Positions 8,088 to 17,760 of a stretch of 64,000 bases of DNA are shown here, one piece after another. Position 1 is the first letter of the stretch. Each line of letters begins with the position of its first letter. The stretch is from contig JANNRJ010000018.1 of assembly GCA_031401235.1 (NCBI GenBank), forward strand, positions 6,454 through 70,453, in the 5' to 3' direction. The notes under the pieces are model-generated. The model saw nothing but the letters and a program-made list of their open reading frames with translations, made no database searches and was not told the DNA's origin. Position numbers and translations under genes: made by a program. The stretch is from UBA3006 sp031401235 (GTDB lineage: Bacteria > Actinomycetota > Acidimicrobiia > Acidimicrobiales > Ilumatobacteraceae).

Positions 8088-10117
8088 ATGAGCAACACCC
8101 GACACTCGAACTGCGACAACTGCAGGTTGCCTACCGCGTTCGCAGTTTTGATCGCGCGGTGTTGCGCGACGTGTCGCTCAGCATCGCTCCGGGCGAGTCG
8201 TATGGGTTGGTTGGTGAGTCGGGTTGCGGTAAATCCACTGCAGCGTTTGCCGCAATGCGATATCTGCCTCGCAACGGTGTCATTTCGGGCGGCTCAATTC
8301 ACTTCGAGGGTCGCGACTTGACCAATGTGAGTTGGAAAGAGATCCGCAAGTTGCGCTCCAAAGCCATTTCTATGGTGTACCAAAATCCAATCACCGCCCT
8401 TAACCCCACAATTCGAATTGGTAATCAGGTGGCAGAGTCCTTCACACTTCTTGGCCACAGCATGAGAGATGGCATCGATCTTGCCGAAAATGCGCTTCGC
8501 AAGGTGCAGATCGCCGACCCGCAGGTCGTGATGCGTCGCTACCCGCATCAACTTTCAGGCGGCATGGCTCAGCGAGTAGTCATCGCGATGGCACTCGCAT
8601 CCAATCCTCGACTACTGGTGTTGGACGAGCCAACTACCGGACTAGATGCCACCGTGGAAGCGGAAGTACTCGATTTAGTTCGAACACTACGTAAAGAAAC
8701 TGGTACGTCGGTGCTTTTCATCAGCCACAATCTCGGCGTGATTCGCGCAATGTGCGACCGAGTCGGAGTTCTGTATGCCGGCACAATCGTGGAAGAAGGC
8801 GAAACGCATACAATTCTCTCCAACCCCAGTCATCCATACACGGTCGGATTGCTTCGCTGTATTCCAAAGGGCGGTTTACAGAAGCGTCAACATCGGCTCG
8901 ACACAATTCCCGGTGCACCACCGACACTTGGATCGAAATTGCCGGGTTGCGTATTTGTCGATCGGTGCTCACTTGCTGAAGATATTTGTCGACTAGAACC
9001 TCCGCCATTGTTTGATCTAGGTGACGGGCATTTCAGCCGTTGCTATTTCCACGAACGAGCAGTCAATTTGCCACGTAGTAGTGAAGGTACAAATAGCGCT
9101 CCACGCGCAAATAATTTTGTTGCTAATACCAATTCCCCATTGCTTCAATTAGATCATGTAACTAAAACATTTAAGCAGGATGGCAACGACATCCGGGTGC
9201 TCACGGATATTGCACTCCACTTATCCACTGGTGAAACACTTGGACTCGTAGGTGAATCTGGTTCGGGAAAAACAACCCTTGCGCGACTAGTGCTCGGCCT
9301 GACTAATCCCGATGTTGGCAGCACCATTTCCCTGGAGGGAAATCCGCTTGGGGCCACACTTGCCGAACGCAACGCCTACGAAGTCGGATCTGTGCAAATC
9401 GTTTTCCAAAACCCAGACTCGGCTCTTAATCGACGCCACTCGGTGACTCGCATCGTTTCACGCGCTGTCGAAAAGCTTGCCGGAGTGTCAAAAAATGCGT
9501 CTGACGAACGCGCTCGAGTGTTGCTTACCGATATGAGTGTGGATCCACTTCTCCATAGCGTAAATCCGTCTAAACTCTCCGGAGGACTCAAGCAACGAGT
9601 CGCAATCGCCCGATCCTTTGCCGGCAATCCCAAACTTGTGGTCTGTGACGAACCGACTTCAGCGTTGGACGTTTCGGTTCAAGCCACAATTCTCAACTTG
9701 CTCGCCGATCTGCAGGCAAATGAAAACGTGAGCTATCTATTCATTTCCCATGACCTGGGCGTTGTCCGTTACCTGGCAGATCGGATTGCCGTGCTCTACC
9801 TTGGTCGAATTATGGAACTTGGTACAGCCGAAACTGTCTTTAATGGCCCCCATCATCCATATACCGAGGCGCTCGTATCATCGATTCCGGCGATCGACGG
9901 CAGTGATCGTCAACGAATTCGTCTCGGCGGTGAGATCCCCAGCCCAGCCCATCCGCCGACTGGTTGTGTTCTCAACCCGCGCTGCCCGCGGATGGTCGGA
10001 AGCGGAGTCGAACAGCTGTGCACCAGCCAAGAACCAGATCTTCTGGAAGTTGAACCAGGACACTTCATGCGCTGTCACATACCGGTCGAAAAATTGCGTG
10101 AAATTCAACGCTGTTAG
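8084..10117 (+). CDS. Fused double ABC ATPase (DppD-DppF in one chain)
   Basis: I place the start at GTG 8084, which overlaps the permease stop (GTGA); the frame is open further up to 7991 but lies inside the permease gene. The 677-residue protein contains two complete ATPase modules. The first has Walker A GESGCGKS at 44-51, signature LSGGM and Walker B LLVLDEPTTG. The second starts near residue 345, with GESGSGKT, LSGGL and VVCDEPTSALDV. Each is followed by the oligopeptide-type C-terminal region with a Cys-rich motif (CVFVDRC..., CVLNPRCP). These bind ATP and energise the two upstream permeases. Fused DppDF proteins are known; here the second importer in the same window has separate D and F genes. 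Confidence 0.92.
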   Translation: MNEQHPTLELRQLQVAYRVRSFDRAVLRDVSLSIAPGESYGLVGESGCGKSTAAFAAMRYLPRNGVISGGSIHFEGRDLTNVSWKEIRKLRSKAISMVYQNPITALNPTIRIGNQVAESFTLLGHSMRDGIDLAENALRKVQIADPQVVMRRYPHQLSGGMAQRVVIAMALASNPRLLVLDEPTTGLDATVEAEVLDLVRTLRKETGTSVLFISHNLGVIRAMCDRVGVLYAGTIVEEGETHTILSNPSHPYTVGLLRCIPKGGLQKRQHRLDTIPGAPPTLGSKLPGCVFVDRCSLAEDICRLEPPPLFDLGDGHFSRCYFHERAVNLPRSSEGTNSAPRANNFVANTNSPLLQLDHVTKTFKQDGNDIRVLTDIALHLSTGETLGLVGESGSGKTTLARLVLGLTNPDVGSTISLEGNPLGATLAERNAYEVGSVQIVFQNPDSALNRRHSVTRIVSRAVEKLAGVSKNASDERARVLLTDMSVDPLLHSVNPSKLSGGLKQRVAIARSFAGNPKLVVCDEPTSALDVSVQATILNLLADLQANENVSYLFISHDLGVVRYLADRIAVLYLGRIMELGTAETVFNGPHHPYTEALVSSIPAIDGSDRQRIRLGGEIPSPAHPPTGCVLNPRCPRMVGSGVEQLCTSQEPDLLEVEPGHFMRCHIPVEKLREIQRC

Positions 10118-10240
10118 GTATCACTAACTCCAGCATTTAGCCCACCCGACTTGATCCCGCACTTCAACAGGCTTAATGTCGTAATTAATTAACTGGTTGA
10201 TATCTAACTGATATCCACCTCGGATGGTTGGAGGAACGAA

Positions 10241-11929
10241 ATGAAATATCTTTTCACACGCGGTCGGCGCAAGGTTGCTGCGATTATGGCAATCGCACTG
10301 GTCACGTCGCTCAGTCAAGTGTCGCCAAGTGGAGCAACGTCAGTAGTGTCGGCCAAATACGGCGGAACCATCAAGGTCGGAATTTTCGACTCGTTTCCTG
10401 GCTATTGCATGGCCGATGTGCTTGCTAACTCGGCACTAATGGGAGCCCGTACGATTTATGAAACTTGGTTTGAACAGCGCACCGACGGGAAGATCGTGCC
10501 ATACCTCGCCAAGTCGGTCCTCCATAGTGCAGACAACAAGACCTGGAAAATCACCGTCCGTGATGGAATCAAATTCCATGACGGCACCCCAGTAGATGGC
10601 GCGGCACTCCTCACCAACCTTCAAGCACTTCGTGGAGTGCTTACATTGCAAGGTAAAGCACCTTCCCCCGGTACCGCCGGTGGTTTCACTGCCAACATAA
10701 GTGATGTCAAATTGACCGGTCCAATGGAAGTTACCGTGTATTTGTACAACGCAGACTCCACGTATCCGGAATCTCTGTACGCCTCTGGCCGATTTTTTGC
10801 TCGTGCTCCAAGTCAGATTCTTAGCGGCGCCAAGTGCTCAACAACGCCAATTGGTACGGGAGCATTCAAGTTGGTGTCAACCAAATTGTCTGAACTTGTC
10901 GTAACAAAAAACACCGACTACTGGCGCAAGGCACCAAATGGCGACAAGTTGCCATATCTCAATGGAATGACCTTCACGTTCTTATCCGAGGTGTCGCCTC
11001 GTGTACAGGCGGTGAGAAGTGGTTCGCTTGACGCTGTGATGTTCTCATCGGCATCCGAAGCCAAACAGATCGTCGACATTCAGAAAGTGACCACGGTTAA
11101 AACAATCCTTTCACCGGCGGACTATTACCCGTCGATTTGGTTGAATCATAAAATTGCCCCGTTTAGCAGTTTGAATGCGCGACTTGCATTCTCTTACGCC
11201 ATGGACCGAGCAAAATTCGTCAAAGTCCGCCAAAAGGGTTTGGGTGGCGTGCCAAAAAGCATCGTTGGACCAAACAACATTTTGTACAACGTGAATGGTT
11301 TCTCCAACTTTGACCTTGCCAAAGCGAAGAAGTACGTGGCGGCTTACAAAGCAGAGACTGGCAAGGCTCTGGAGTTCTCGATGCCATACACAAGTGGTTC
11401 GGTAGAATCGCTGGCCAACGGTCAAATGATAAAGGCATTCGGAACCGCCGCAGGAATGATCATCAATCTCACACCTTTAACATTTGCTGAAATTCTTACT
11501 CGTGCCTTTCCTCAGCAGTTTCAGGCCATGGCATTAGTGGTGATGGAAGGTACCGGATCGAGTTTTATTCTTCCATTCATCGTAAGCGACATGTCGGGTG
11601 GCAATCCGAAAGCGGTGCTGAAGGGGACACCGTTAGCAATTCTTTTCGGTATTTTGAACCTATCTTCCTTCAGTGACCCAGTGAGCGAAAAGCTATTGGT
11701 TGCCGCAAGGGCTGAGCCGAATGCGATTAAGAAATCAAATCTGTTCAAGAAGGCGACCCTTCAGATCCAGCAACAGGCACATTTGACCAACGTGAGCTAC
11801 CTCCAATACGCACTCACCTATGGCAAGAAAGTCCAAGGTGTGGGTCTACTCCCCCTGGCTGCCGGCGGTCAACGACGCCTGATGACGAATTTCGGCATTG
11901 ACTGGACGGGAGTCTGGAAGAGCAACTAA
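10241..11929 (+). CDS. ABC substrate-binding protein, family 5, paralogue A of a tandem pair
   Basis: ATG 10241 is preceded by TTGGAGGAACGAA, an excellent ribosome binding site. The 562-residue protein has a Sec signal (KYLFTRGRRK, then a hydrophobic core ending near residue 33 at SGATS) and no lipobox Cys, so it may be free or membrane-tethered by its signal. Family 5 landmarks are GGTIKVGIFDSFPGYC, WKITVRDGIKFHDGTPV and GTGAFKL followed by NTDYWRKAPNGDKLPYL. It is collinear without gaps with the next gene's product and roughly four in five residues match by eye. A hairpin follows. It probably delivers a ligand to the permeases encoded at 13982-15791. Confidence 0.9.
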   Translation: MKYLFTRGRRKVAAIMAIALVTSLSQVSPSGATSVVSAKYGGTIKVGIFDSFPGYCMADVLANSALMGARTIYETWFEQRTDGKIVPYLAKSVLHSADNKTWKITVRDGIKFHDGTPVDGAALLTNLQALRGVLTLQGKAPSPGTAGGFTANISDVKLTGPMEVTVYLYNADSTYPESLYASGRFFARAPSQILSGAKCSTTPIGTGAFKLVSTKLSELVVTKNTDYWRKAPNGDKLPYLNGMTFTFLSEVSPRVQAVRSGSLDAVMFSSASEAKQIVDIQKVTTVKTILSPADYYPSIWLNHKIAPFSSLNARLAFSYAMDRAKFVKVRQKGLGGVPKSIVGPNNILYNVNGFSNFDLAKAKKYVAAYKAETGKALEFSMPYTSGSVESLANGQMIKAFGTAAGMIINLTPLTFAEILTRAFPQQFQAMALVVMEGTGSSFILPFIVSDMSGGNPKAVLKGTPLAILFGILNLSSFSDPVSEKLLVAARAEPNAIKKSNLFKKATLQIQQQAHLTNVSYLQYALTYGKKVQGVGLLPLAAGGQRRLMTNFGIDWTGVWKSN

Positions 11930-11950
11930 TTCGCAGGCATTGAACGAAAC

Positions 11951-11982
11951 AATCGCTCCCAGCCGTTCGGCTGGGAGCGATT
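11951..11982. terminator. Perfect hairpin between the two binding-protein genes
   Basis: AATCGCTCCCAGCC and its exact complement form a 14-bp stem around a GTTC loop, 21 bases after the stop codon. The downstream sequence (GGGTGTAG) is not U-rich, so it may act as an RNA-stabilising hairpin or a weak or Rho-assisted terminator rather than a classical intrinsic one. Confidence 0.7.
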
Positions 11983-12138
11983 GGGTGTAGTTACATACCG
12001 ATAGGTCAATTACGGATGATTCAACGCCCTTCGTCAGGGGCTCCCCCAGCCAACGGCGCGTTCCCAAATCGGTAAAGTTGAGCCAGCCAAACGTGACTTG
12101 CAATGTCTAAGCCCACTACCTAAAGTTCACCAATCAGT

Positions 12139-12157
12139 TGACATCACCGTGGTGTCA
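12139..12157. promoter_or_regulatory. Dyad-symmetric candidate operator/promoter before binding protein B
   Basis: TGACATCACCGTGGTGTCA is a near-perfect palindrome (one mismatch per arm) lying 24 bases before ATG 12181 and overlapping a TTGACA -35-like hexamer at 12138-12143. It could be a repressor or activator site for paralogue B. The corresponding region of paralogue A has instead two GATATC blocks (10199-10215), so the two copies appear to be regulated differently. Confidence 0.4.
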
Positions 12158-12180
12158 TTTTTGGGGAACAGGGGAACTAG

Positions 12181-13869
12181 ATGAAGTATCTCTTTAGAGG
12201 CGGTCGCCGCAAGGTAGCTGCTGTTATGACAATTGCGCTTGTCGCGTCACTTAGTCAAGTGTCGGCAGGTGGAGCGTCGCCAGTAGTCTCGGCCAAATAC
12301 GGCGGAAATATCAAGGTAGGTATTTTCGATTCGTTTCCTGGCTATTGCATGGCGGATAACCTTGCCAACTCGGCACTCATGGGTGCCCGAACAATATATG
12401 AAACTTGGGTTGAACAGCGTTCGGACGGAAAAATTGTTCCATACATACTTAAGTCGTTTGCGCATAGCGCAGACAACAAGACGTGGAAACTCACCGTCCG
12501 AGACGGCGTCAAGTTCCATGACGGCACGGCGGTAGATGGTGCGGCATTACTCACCAACCTTCAGGCTCTTCGTGGTGTGCTTACCTTGCAAGGCAAAGCA
12601 CCGTCTCCTGGGACTGCTGGTGGATTCACTGCCAACATCAACGATGTCAAATTGACTGGTCCAATGGAAGTAACGGTGTACTTGTACAACGCTGAAGCTG
12701 ATTATCCAGGATCGCTTTACGCATCGGGTCGATTCTTTGCTCGTGCACCAAGCCAGATTTTGAGTGGCGCAAAGTGCTCGACGACACCAATTGGCACCGG
12801 GGCATTCAAGTTGGTCTCCACCAAGCTGTCTGAACTGGTAGTTACCAAGAACACCGACTACTGGCGCAAAGCACCAAATGGTGACAAGTTGCCGTATCTC
12901 GATGGAATTACCTTTACCTTCCTCACCGAGGTATCACCTCGTGTTCAAGGTGTCAAGAGTGGATCGCTCGACGCAGTGATGTTCACATCGGGCGGCGAGT
13001 CCAAGCAGATCATTGACATCCAAAAGGTGACAAAGGTCAAGACCATACTTTCTCCTGCGGACTATTACGGATCGATTTGGTTAAATCACAAGATTGCGCC
13101 GTTTAGCAGTCTGAATGCGCGACTTGCCTTTTCCTATGCGATGGACCGGGCGAAGTATGTCAAGGTGCGTCATAAGGGCTTGGGTGGCGTGCCAAAGAGC
13201 ATCGTCGGACCAAACAACATCATGTACAACGAGAATGGCTATGCCAATTTCGACCTGGCTAAGGCGAAGAAATTCGTGGCGGCGTACACGGCCGAGACCG
13301 GTAAGGCACTTGAATTCTCGATGCCATACATCAGCGGTTCGACAGAATCACTGGCCAATGTTCAGATGATTAAGGCCTTCGGCGCGGCAGCGGGATTTAC
13401 GATAAACCTCACTCCGCTCACGACGGCTGAAATCATTACCCGGGCATTCCCGCAACAGTTCCAGGCGATGGCCCTGTTGCTGATGGAAGGTACGGGAACG
13501 AGCTTCATCTTTCCGTTCGTTGTCAGCGATATGTCTGGTGGCAATCCAAACCACGTATTGGCCAAGACACCGTTGAAAATTCTTTACGGCATCTTGAACC
13601 TTTCCTCATTCACCGATCCAGTGAGTGAAGCATTGTTAATTGAGGCCCGAGGGACGTCAAATCTGACCAAGCAAAAGGCGCTGTATAAGAAAGCGACGTT
13701 GCAACTTCAGAAAGAGGCGCACATGACCAACATTGCCTACACACAGTACGCACTTACCTACGGCAAGAAGATTCAAGGGGTTGGAGAACTTCCTTTGGTT
13801 GCCGGCGGTTCACGTCGTTTGGTAACAAACTTCGGTATCGACTGGACTGGTGTCTGGAAGATCGGCTAG
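12181..13869 (+). CDS. ABC substrate-binding protein, family 5, paralogue B of a tandem pair
   Basis: This 562-residue protein is the same length as its upstream neighbour and aligns to it end to end without gaps. The Sec signal (KYLFRGGRRK plus hydrophobic core) and lack of lipobox are shared. The central part (about residues 195-250, including GRFFARAPSQILSGAKCST) is nearly identical between copies, while differences concentrate in the C-terminal lobe, for example ANGQM/ANVQM and KGTPLAILF/AKTPLKILY. Third-position differences are frequent even where the protein is identical, so the duplication is old and under purifying selection. A purine-rich GGGGAACAGGGGAA segment precedes ATG 12181. 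A strong terminator follows, then the permease genes. Confidence 0.9.
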   Translation: MKYLFRGGRRKVAAVMTIALVASLSQVSAGGASPVVSAKYGGNIKVGIFDSFPGYCMADNLANSALMGARTIYETWVEQRSDGKIVPYILKSFAHSADNKTWKLTVRDGVKFHDGTAVDGAALLTNLQALRGVLTLQGKAPSPGTAGGFTANINDVKLTGPMEVTVYLYNAEADYPGSLYASGRFFARAPSQILSGAKCSTTPIGTGAFKLVSTKLSELVVTKNTDYWRKAPNGDKLPYLDGITFTFLTEVSPRVQGVKSGSLDAVMFTSGGESKQIIDIQKVTKVKTILSPADYYGSIWLNHKIAPFSSLNARLAFSYAMDRAKYVKVRHKGLGGVPKSIVGPNNIMYNENGYANFDLAKAKKFVAAYTAETGKALEFSMPYISGSTESLANVQMIKAFGAAAGFTINLTPLTTAEIITRAFPQQFQAMALLLMEGTGTSFIFPFVVSDMSGGNPNHVLAKTPLKILYGILNLSSFTDPVSEALLIEARGTSNLTKQKALYKKATLQLQKEAHMTNIAYTQYALTYGKKIQGVGELPLVAGGSRRLVTNFGIDWTGVWKIG

Positions 13870-13894
13870 TTCAAATTGCAATAGACTAAGCAGG

Positions 13895-13926
13895 AACGGC
13901 GACGGTGTTTGCGCACCGTCGCCGTT
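13895..13926 (+). terminator. Rho-independent terminator after binding protein B
   Basis: AACGGCGACGGTG and its exact complement make a 13-bp GC-rich stem around TTTGCG, followed by TTTCATTTAT. It lies 26 bases after the stop codon and again separates binding-protein expression from the membrane components. Confidence 0.9.
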
Positions 13927-13981
13927 TCATTTATGTGTTAGGTTTTTTCATTCGACACGACATGGGGTAAATTGGGGATCA

Positions 13982-14947
13982 ATGTCACGCGTTACTTATC
14001 TACTGCGTCGCCTCGCCCAACTATTTTTGGTGTTGTTGCTCGTCACCTTTGGAGTGTCACTTCTAGTGCGTCTCATTCCGGTGGATCCGGCCGAAGTTCT
14101 GCTGCCCGTCGGTAGCCCCGAGGAACGGGAAGCGCTTCGACACGCAATCGGACTCGATAGAGGAATCTTTGGCTATTACTGGAAATGGCTCAGTGGTTTT
14201 GTGCGCGGCGACTTTGGCAAAATCTATTTTTCCGGCGGGACCGAAGAGGTATCCACCCACATTGCTTCGGCGTTGCCACGGTCTCTCCTATTGATGATCT
14301 ATACCGAAGTGGTCGCTTTAGCGATTGCCATTCCCCTAGGAGTTATTTCGGCCTATCGCGCCGGCCGCCGATCGGACCGAGCAATAGGCAACACGTTGTT
14401 CACGTTTTCATCGATTCCGTCGTTTGCCATCGCCCTCACCCTGATCATCATTGTTGGGGTAAAATTGGCTTGGCTGCCAACTTTGGGTTACGCACCAATT
14501 TCTGAAGGTGTCTGGGAACATGCCAAATACATGATCATGCCGGTGGCTAGCCTCAGTCTCGGGCTGATCGCGGTGTACACGCGACTCCTGCGCGCCGACA
14601 TGATTGCCACCTTGCGAGAAGATTATGTGACGATGGCTGCCTCCAAAGGACTGTCAGATCGTCGTATCTTGTGGCGACATGTGTTTCGTCCGTCAAGCCT
14701 TACGCTGTTTACCTCCGCGGCGCTGAATATGGGCGGGCTCATCGGCGGAGCAATTGTGATCGAGAGCCTCTTTGGCACCTACGGAATTGGATTCGAATTG
14801 TTTGCCGCCATTCAAGGTCGACAATACATTGCGTTGCAATCCTTGGTGGCGATCATTGCTGTGTTTTATGTGGCCTTTAACCTAGTGGTCGACATTGGCT
14901 CAGGATTCGTTGACCCAAGAACGCGCGACAGGCGGATTAATGCGTAA
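13982..14947 (+). CDS. Peptide-type ABC transporter permease, DppB/OppB family (second importer)
   Basis: I chose ATG 13982 (MSRVTYLLRRLAQLF), the typical DppB N-terminus; the frame extends upstream to 13850, but that would cross the terminator. The 321-residue protein shows the characteristic GLDRGIFGYYWKWLSGFVRGDFG (residues about 58-80, quoted in part) after the first helix and an ATPase-contact loop near REDYVTMAASKGLSDRRIL. It overlaps the next permease by 8 bases. With the following three genes it forms the membrane and energy parts of a second dipeptide-like importer, presumably served by both preceding binding proteins. Confidence 0.9.
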   Translation: MSRVTYLLRRLAQLFLVLLLVTFGVSLLVRLIPVDPAEVLLPVGSPEEREALRHAIGLDRGIFGYYWKWLSGFVRGDFGKIYFSGGTEEVSTHIASALPRSLLLMIYTEVVALAIAIPLGVISAYRAGRRSDRAIGNTLFTFSSIPSFAIALTLIIIVGVKLAWLPTLGYAPISEGVWEHAKYMIMPVASLSLGLIAVYTRLLRADMIATLREDYVTMAASKGLSDRRILWRHVFRPSSLTLFTSAALNMGGLIGGAIVIESLFGTYGIGFELFAAIQGRQYIALQSLVAIIAVFYVAFNLVVDIGSGFVDPRTRDRRINA

Positions 14948-15791
14948 ATTTACGATTCCGACCTGGTTCACAATTGGCTGGATGGGATTTGTTATCCTCC
15001 TCGCAATTTTCGGTCCACTACTGCCACTTAGGCCATGGGAATACGTGTACGAAAATGATCTTGGCGTTGTCCCCTTTTCTCGTGGTCACCTACTTGGCAC
15101 CGACACCAACGGTTTTGATCTGCTCTCGTCCGTAGTCAATGGAGCGCGACTCTCATTGTTCATCTCCATCACTGCGGTAGGAATTGGCGGCTTGATTGGC
15201 AGCATTTTGGGTATTACAGCGGCATACGTGCGGGGCAAGTTCGACACTCTTGTTGTGATGATGTTCAATGTGGCTTTGTCGGTACCTAATCTTGTGCTCG
15301 CCCTGGCCCTCGTTTCGGTTTTGGCTACCAACATTGATGTCAACTCTCCGGTACCGACGTGGCGTCGTGTCGTGGTTCTGACCGCTGCCCTCACCATTGT
15401 CATCATTCCGATTCTCGGTCGTATTTCCAGAGCCGCAACTTTGTCCTGGACGAATCGTGAGTTTGTCGTCGCTGCGCGGTCAATGGGTATGCGTGACCGG
15501 AACATCATTCTTCGCCATATTGTGCCCAACGTGTTACCAGCGCTAATTGCCGTTGGATTTTTGGCCATTGGCGTCGTGATCATCGCTGAGGCGGCACTTT
15601 CACTGCTTGGTGTTGGCGTGCCCGATGGCGCCAGTTGGGGCGCGATGATTGCCCGCGGTCGCAATGACCTTGAATACAGTCCCCATGTGCTTTATGTACC
15701 ACTAGTCTTTCTTGCACTCACCGTCATTAGCACCAACCACATGGGCGATGTGATCCGCTCTGGGCTCGATCGTCGCGAGTCAAAACTCTAA
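14940..15791 (+). CDS. Peptide-type ABC transporter permease, DppC/OppC family (second importer)
   Basis: The start ATG 14940 has AGGCGG six bases upstream and overlaps the dppB-like stop by 8 bases; an in-frame ATG at 14895 would overlap much further. The 283-residue protein carries the DppC hallmark LLGTDTNGFDLLSSVVNGAR (about residues 50-69), multiple membrane helices and an EAA-type loop around NREFVVAARSMGMRDRNII. Its stop overlaps the ATPase start by one base (TAATG). Confidence 0.9.
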   Translation: MRKFTIPTWFTIGWMGFVILLAIFGPLLPLRPWEYVYENDLGVVPFSRGHLLGTDTNGFDLLSSVVNGARLSLFISITAVGIGGLIGSILGITAAYVRGKFDTLVVMMFNVALSVPNLVLALALVSVLATNIDVNSPVPTWRRVVVLTAALTIVIIPILGRISRAATLSWTNREFVVAARSMGMRDRNIILRHIVPNVLPALIAVGFLAIGVVIIAEAALSLLGVGVPDGASWGAMIARGRNDLEYSPHVLYVPLVFLALTVISTNHMGDVIRSGLDRRESKL

Positions 15792-16762
15792 TGCCCTTAC
15801 TTAGCGTCAAAGATCTCAACATTTCATTCGACACTCCTCGAGGAATGCTCGAAGCGGTGCGCCACGCCGATCTTGAAGTCCCCCTTGGCGCCAGCGTTGG
15901 CGTCGTCGGCGAATCAGGTTCTGGCAAGACCGTCATGTCACGTGCTGCGATGGGACTCCTTCAGGGCAGCAATGTGCGACGCAGTGGAACTGTTGTGTTC
16001 GATGGCCATGAACTCACGGCGCTTACTCGCGTGCAGGTGCGCGAGTTTTTTGGCACCGGCATGGCGATGATCTTTCAAGATCCGATGACGGCTCTCAACC
16101 CCGTCCGCCGAATCGGTTCTCAAATTTCTGAAGGTCTTCGGGTACGACTCGGCATGGACAAAAAAGCGGCAATGGCCCGCAGTGAAGAACTGCTTTCGCT
16201 TGTTCGAATTCCCGACCCAGGGACGACTTTGCACAAGTTTCCATATCAACTTTCGGGCGGTATGCGTCAGCGAGTGATGATTGCCATTGCCATAGCCTGC
16301 AAGCCGAAATTGCTATTCGCCGACGAGCCAACAACTGCATTGGACGTCACTGTGCAAGCACAAATTTTGCAATTGCTCGGCGACCTACGCCGCGAGCTGG
16401 GTATGGCAATGGTACTTGTGACGCACGACCTCGGTGTCGTGGCTGGAAATACCGACTTCGTCGCCGTGATGTATGCCGGCGAAGTGGTTGAACAAGCGCC
16501 AACCAAAAGTTTGTTCGCCAGAATGAGAATGCCCTATACCGAAGCACTACTCAAATCAATTCCAAAAATCGACACGCCGAGTGGCAAACGATTGCAGGTT
16601 ATTGAAGGTCGACTTCCCGACCCAACCGATCGTCCAATCGGGTGCAGTTTCGCAGCTCGCTGCATGTATGTGCAACCAAAATGTCTCGCCGAGCATCCCC
16701 CGCTCACTCACGACGGAGACGGCCATCTGTACCGATGCTGGTTCCCATTGGACTCGAAGTAA
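15791..16762 (+). CDS. ABC transporter ATP-binding protein, DppD/OppD family
   Basis: The 323-residue ATPase has Walker A GESGSGKT near residues 38-45, Q-loop QDPMTALNP, signature LSGGMRQR and Walker B LLFADEPTTALDVT. The C-terminal oligopeptide-transporter extension contains the Cys motif GCSFAARCMYVQPKC, known in this family and able to hold an iron-sulfur cluster in some members. Start and stop both overlap the neighbours by one base (TAATG). It energises import together with the next ATPase. Confidence 0.93.
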   Translation: MPLLSVKDLNISFDTPRGMLEAVRHADLEVPLGASVGVVGESGSGKTVMSRAAMGLLQGSNVRRSGTVVFDGHELTALTRVQVREFFGTGMAMIFQDPMTALNPVRRIGSQISEGLRVRLGMDKKAAMARSEELLSLVRIPDPGTTLHKFPYQLSGGMRQRVMIAIAIACKPKLLFADEPTTALDVTVQAQILQLLGDLRRELGMAMVLVTHDLGVVAGNTDFVAVMYAGEVVEQAPTKSLFARMRMPYTEALLKSIPKIDTPSGKRLQVIEGRLPDPTDRPIGCSFAARCMYVQPKCLAEHPPLTHDGDGHLYRCWFPLDSK

Positions 16763-17751
16763 TGGCTGGCTCCGGCACCGCGCACATGCGCTCGAATGAT
16801 GATGTCATTCTCACAGTCAACAATCTGGTCGTGGAATTTCACGTTTCCAGACATCACACCGTTCAGGCCGTTTCGGGGATCAGTTTCGACATCGTAAAAG
16901 GCGAAACCTTGGCCATTGTTGGCGAATCTGGCTGTGGCAAAACAACGCTGGGTAAGGCAATTTTGCAGCTGCCGCCGCCAAATTCAGGAGAAGTAATTCT
17001 TGAGGGCACAGATCTCATGAAGTTGTCCAGAGAAAAATTACGAGCGGCCCGAACATCAATTCAAATGGTGTTTCAAGACCCAATTTCATCGCTGGATCCG
17101 CGAATGACGGTCAGTCAACTCATTGAAGAACCTTTGACTATCTGGGATCGAGGAAATGCCGATGAGCGAGCCACTACCGTCAACAAACTGCTCAACGACG
17201 TGGGGCTGGACCCCAAAATTGTGCTTGATCGTCGCGCCTATGAATTCTCGGGCGGTCAATGTCAACGAATCAGCATTGCTCGCAGTCTTGCTCTCGAACC
17301 ACGGATGCTCATTTGTGACGAGCCGGTCTCGGCGCTCGACGTAAGCATCCAAGCTCAAATTCTCAATCTGTTGCAAGACATGAAAGATCGTTACGGCCTA
17401 ACGATGATCTTCATTTCACACAACCTTGCCGTTGTCAAAGCGGTAAGCAATCGGATCATGGTGATGTACCTGGGCAAAATCTGTGAAGTTGGCACTCCTG
17501 ATGCGATCTACGCAAATCCGGCCCATCATTACACTTCGGCTCTCATTGACTCAGTGCCAATTCCTGATCCAACCCGCGCCGTGCCGAGGGCCTTGTTGCA
17601 AGGCGAACCGCCATCACCAGTTGACCCACCCTCAGGATGCCGCTTCCGTACCCGCTGCCCTGCCGCGACCGAAATCTGTGCAACGGACGAACCGCAACTG
17701 CGCGAGATTCGCCCGGGTCAATTCGTGGCCTGTCACCATCCCCGTTCGTAG
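16762..17751 (+). CDS. ABC transporter ATP-binding protein, DppF/OppF family
   Basis: I set the start at ATG 16762 (MAGSGTAHMRSN), whose first base is the last base of the dppD-like stop; the frame is open upstream to 16642 but inside that gene. The 329-residue ATPase shows GESGCGKT, QDPISSLDPRMTV, FSGGQCQRI and MLICDEPVSALDV, and the family tail with GCRFRTRCP. The signature FSGGQC has Phe instead of the usual Leu. Only 9 bases separate its stop from the next gene, so the flavoprotein and P450 downstream are probably cotranscribed. Confidence 0.92.
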   Translation: MAGSGTAHMRSNDDVILTVNNLVVEFHVSRHHTVQAVSGISFDIVKGETLAIVGESGCGKTTLGKAILQLPPPNSGEVILEGTDLMKLSREKLRAARTSIQMVFQDPISSLDPRMTVSQLIEEPLTIWDRGNADERATTVNKLLNDVGLDPKIVLDRRAYEFSGGQCQRISIARSLALEPRMLICDEPVSALDVSIQAQILNLLQDMKDRYGLTMIFISHNLAVVKAVSNRIMVMYLGKICEVGTPDAIYANPAHHYTSALIDSVPIPDPTRAVPRALLQGEPPSPVDPPSGCRFRTRCPAATEICATDEPQLREIRPGQFVACHHPRS

Positions 17752-17760
17752 CAGCGCGCA

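Noticed and set aside
15086..15664. Long open frame (192 codons) on the minus strand, opposite the dppC-like permease gene
   Set aside because: It lies wholly within a convincing permease gene, has a low-complexity Arg/Thr-rich translation and no ribosome binding site; it mirrors the codon bias of the real gene.
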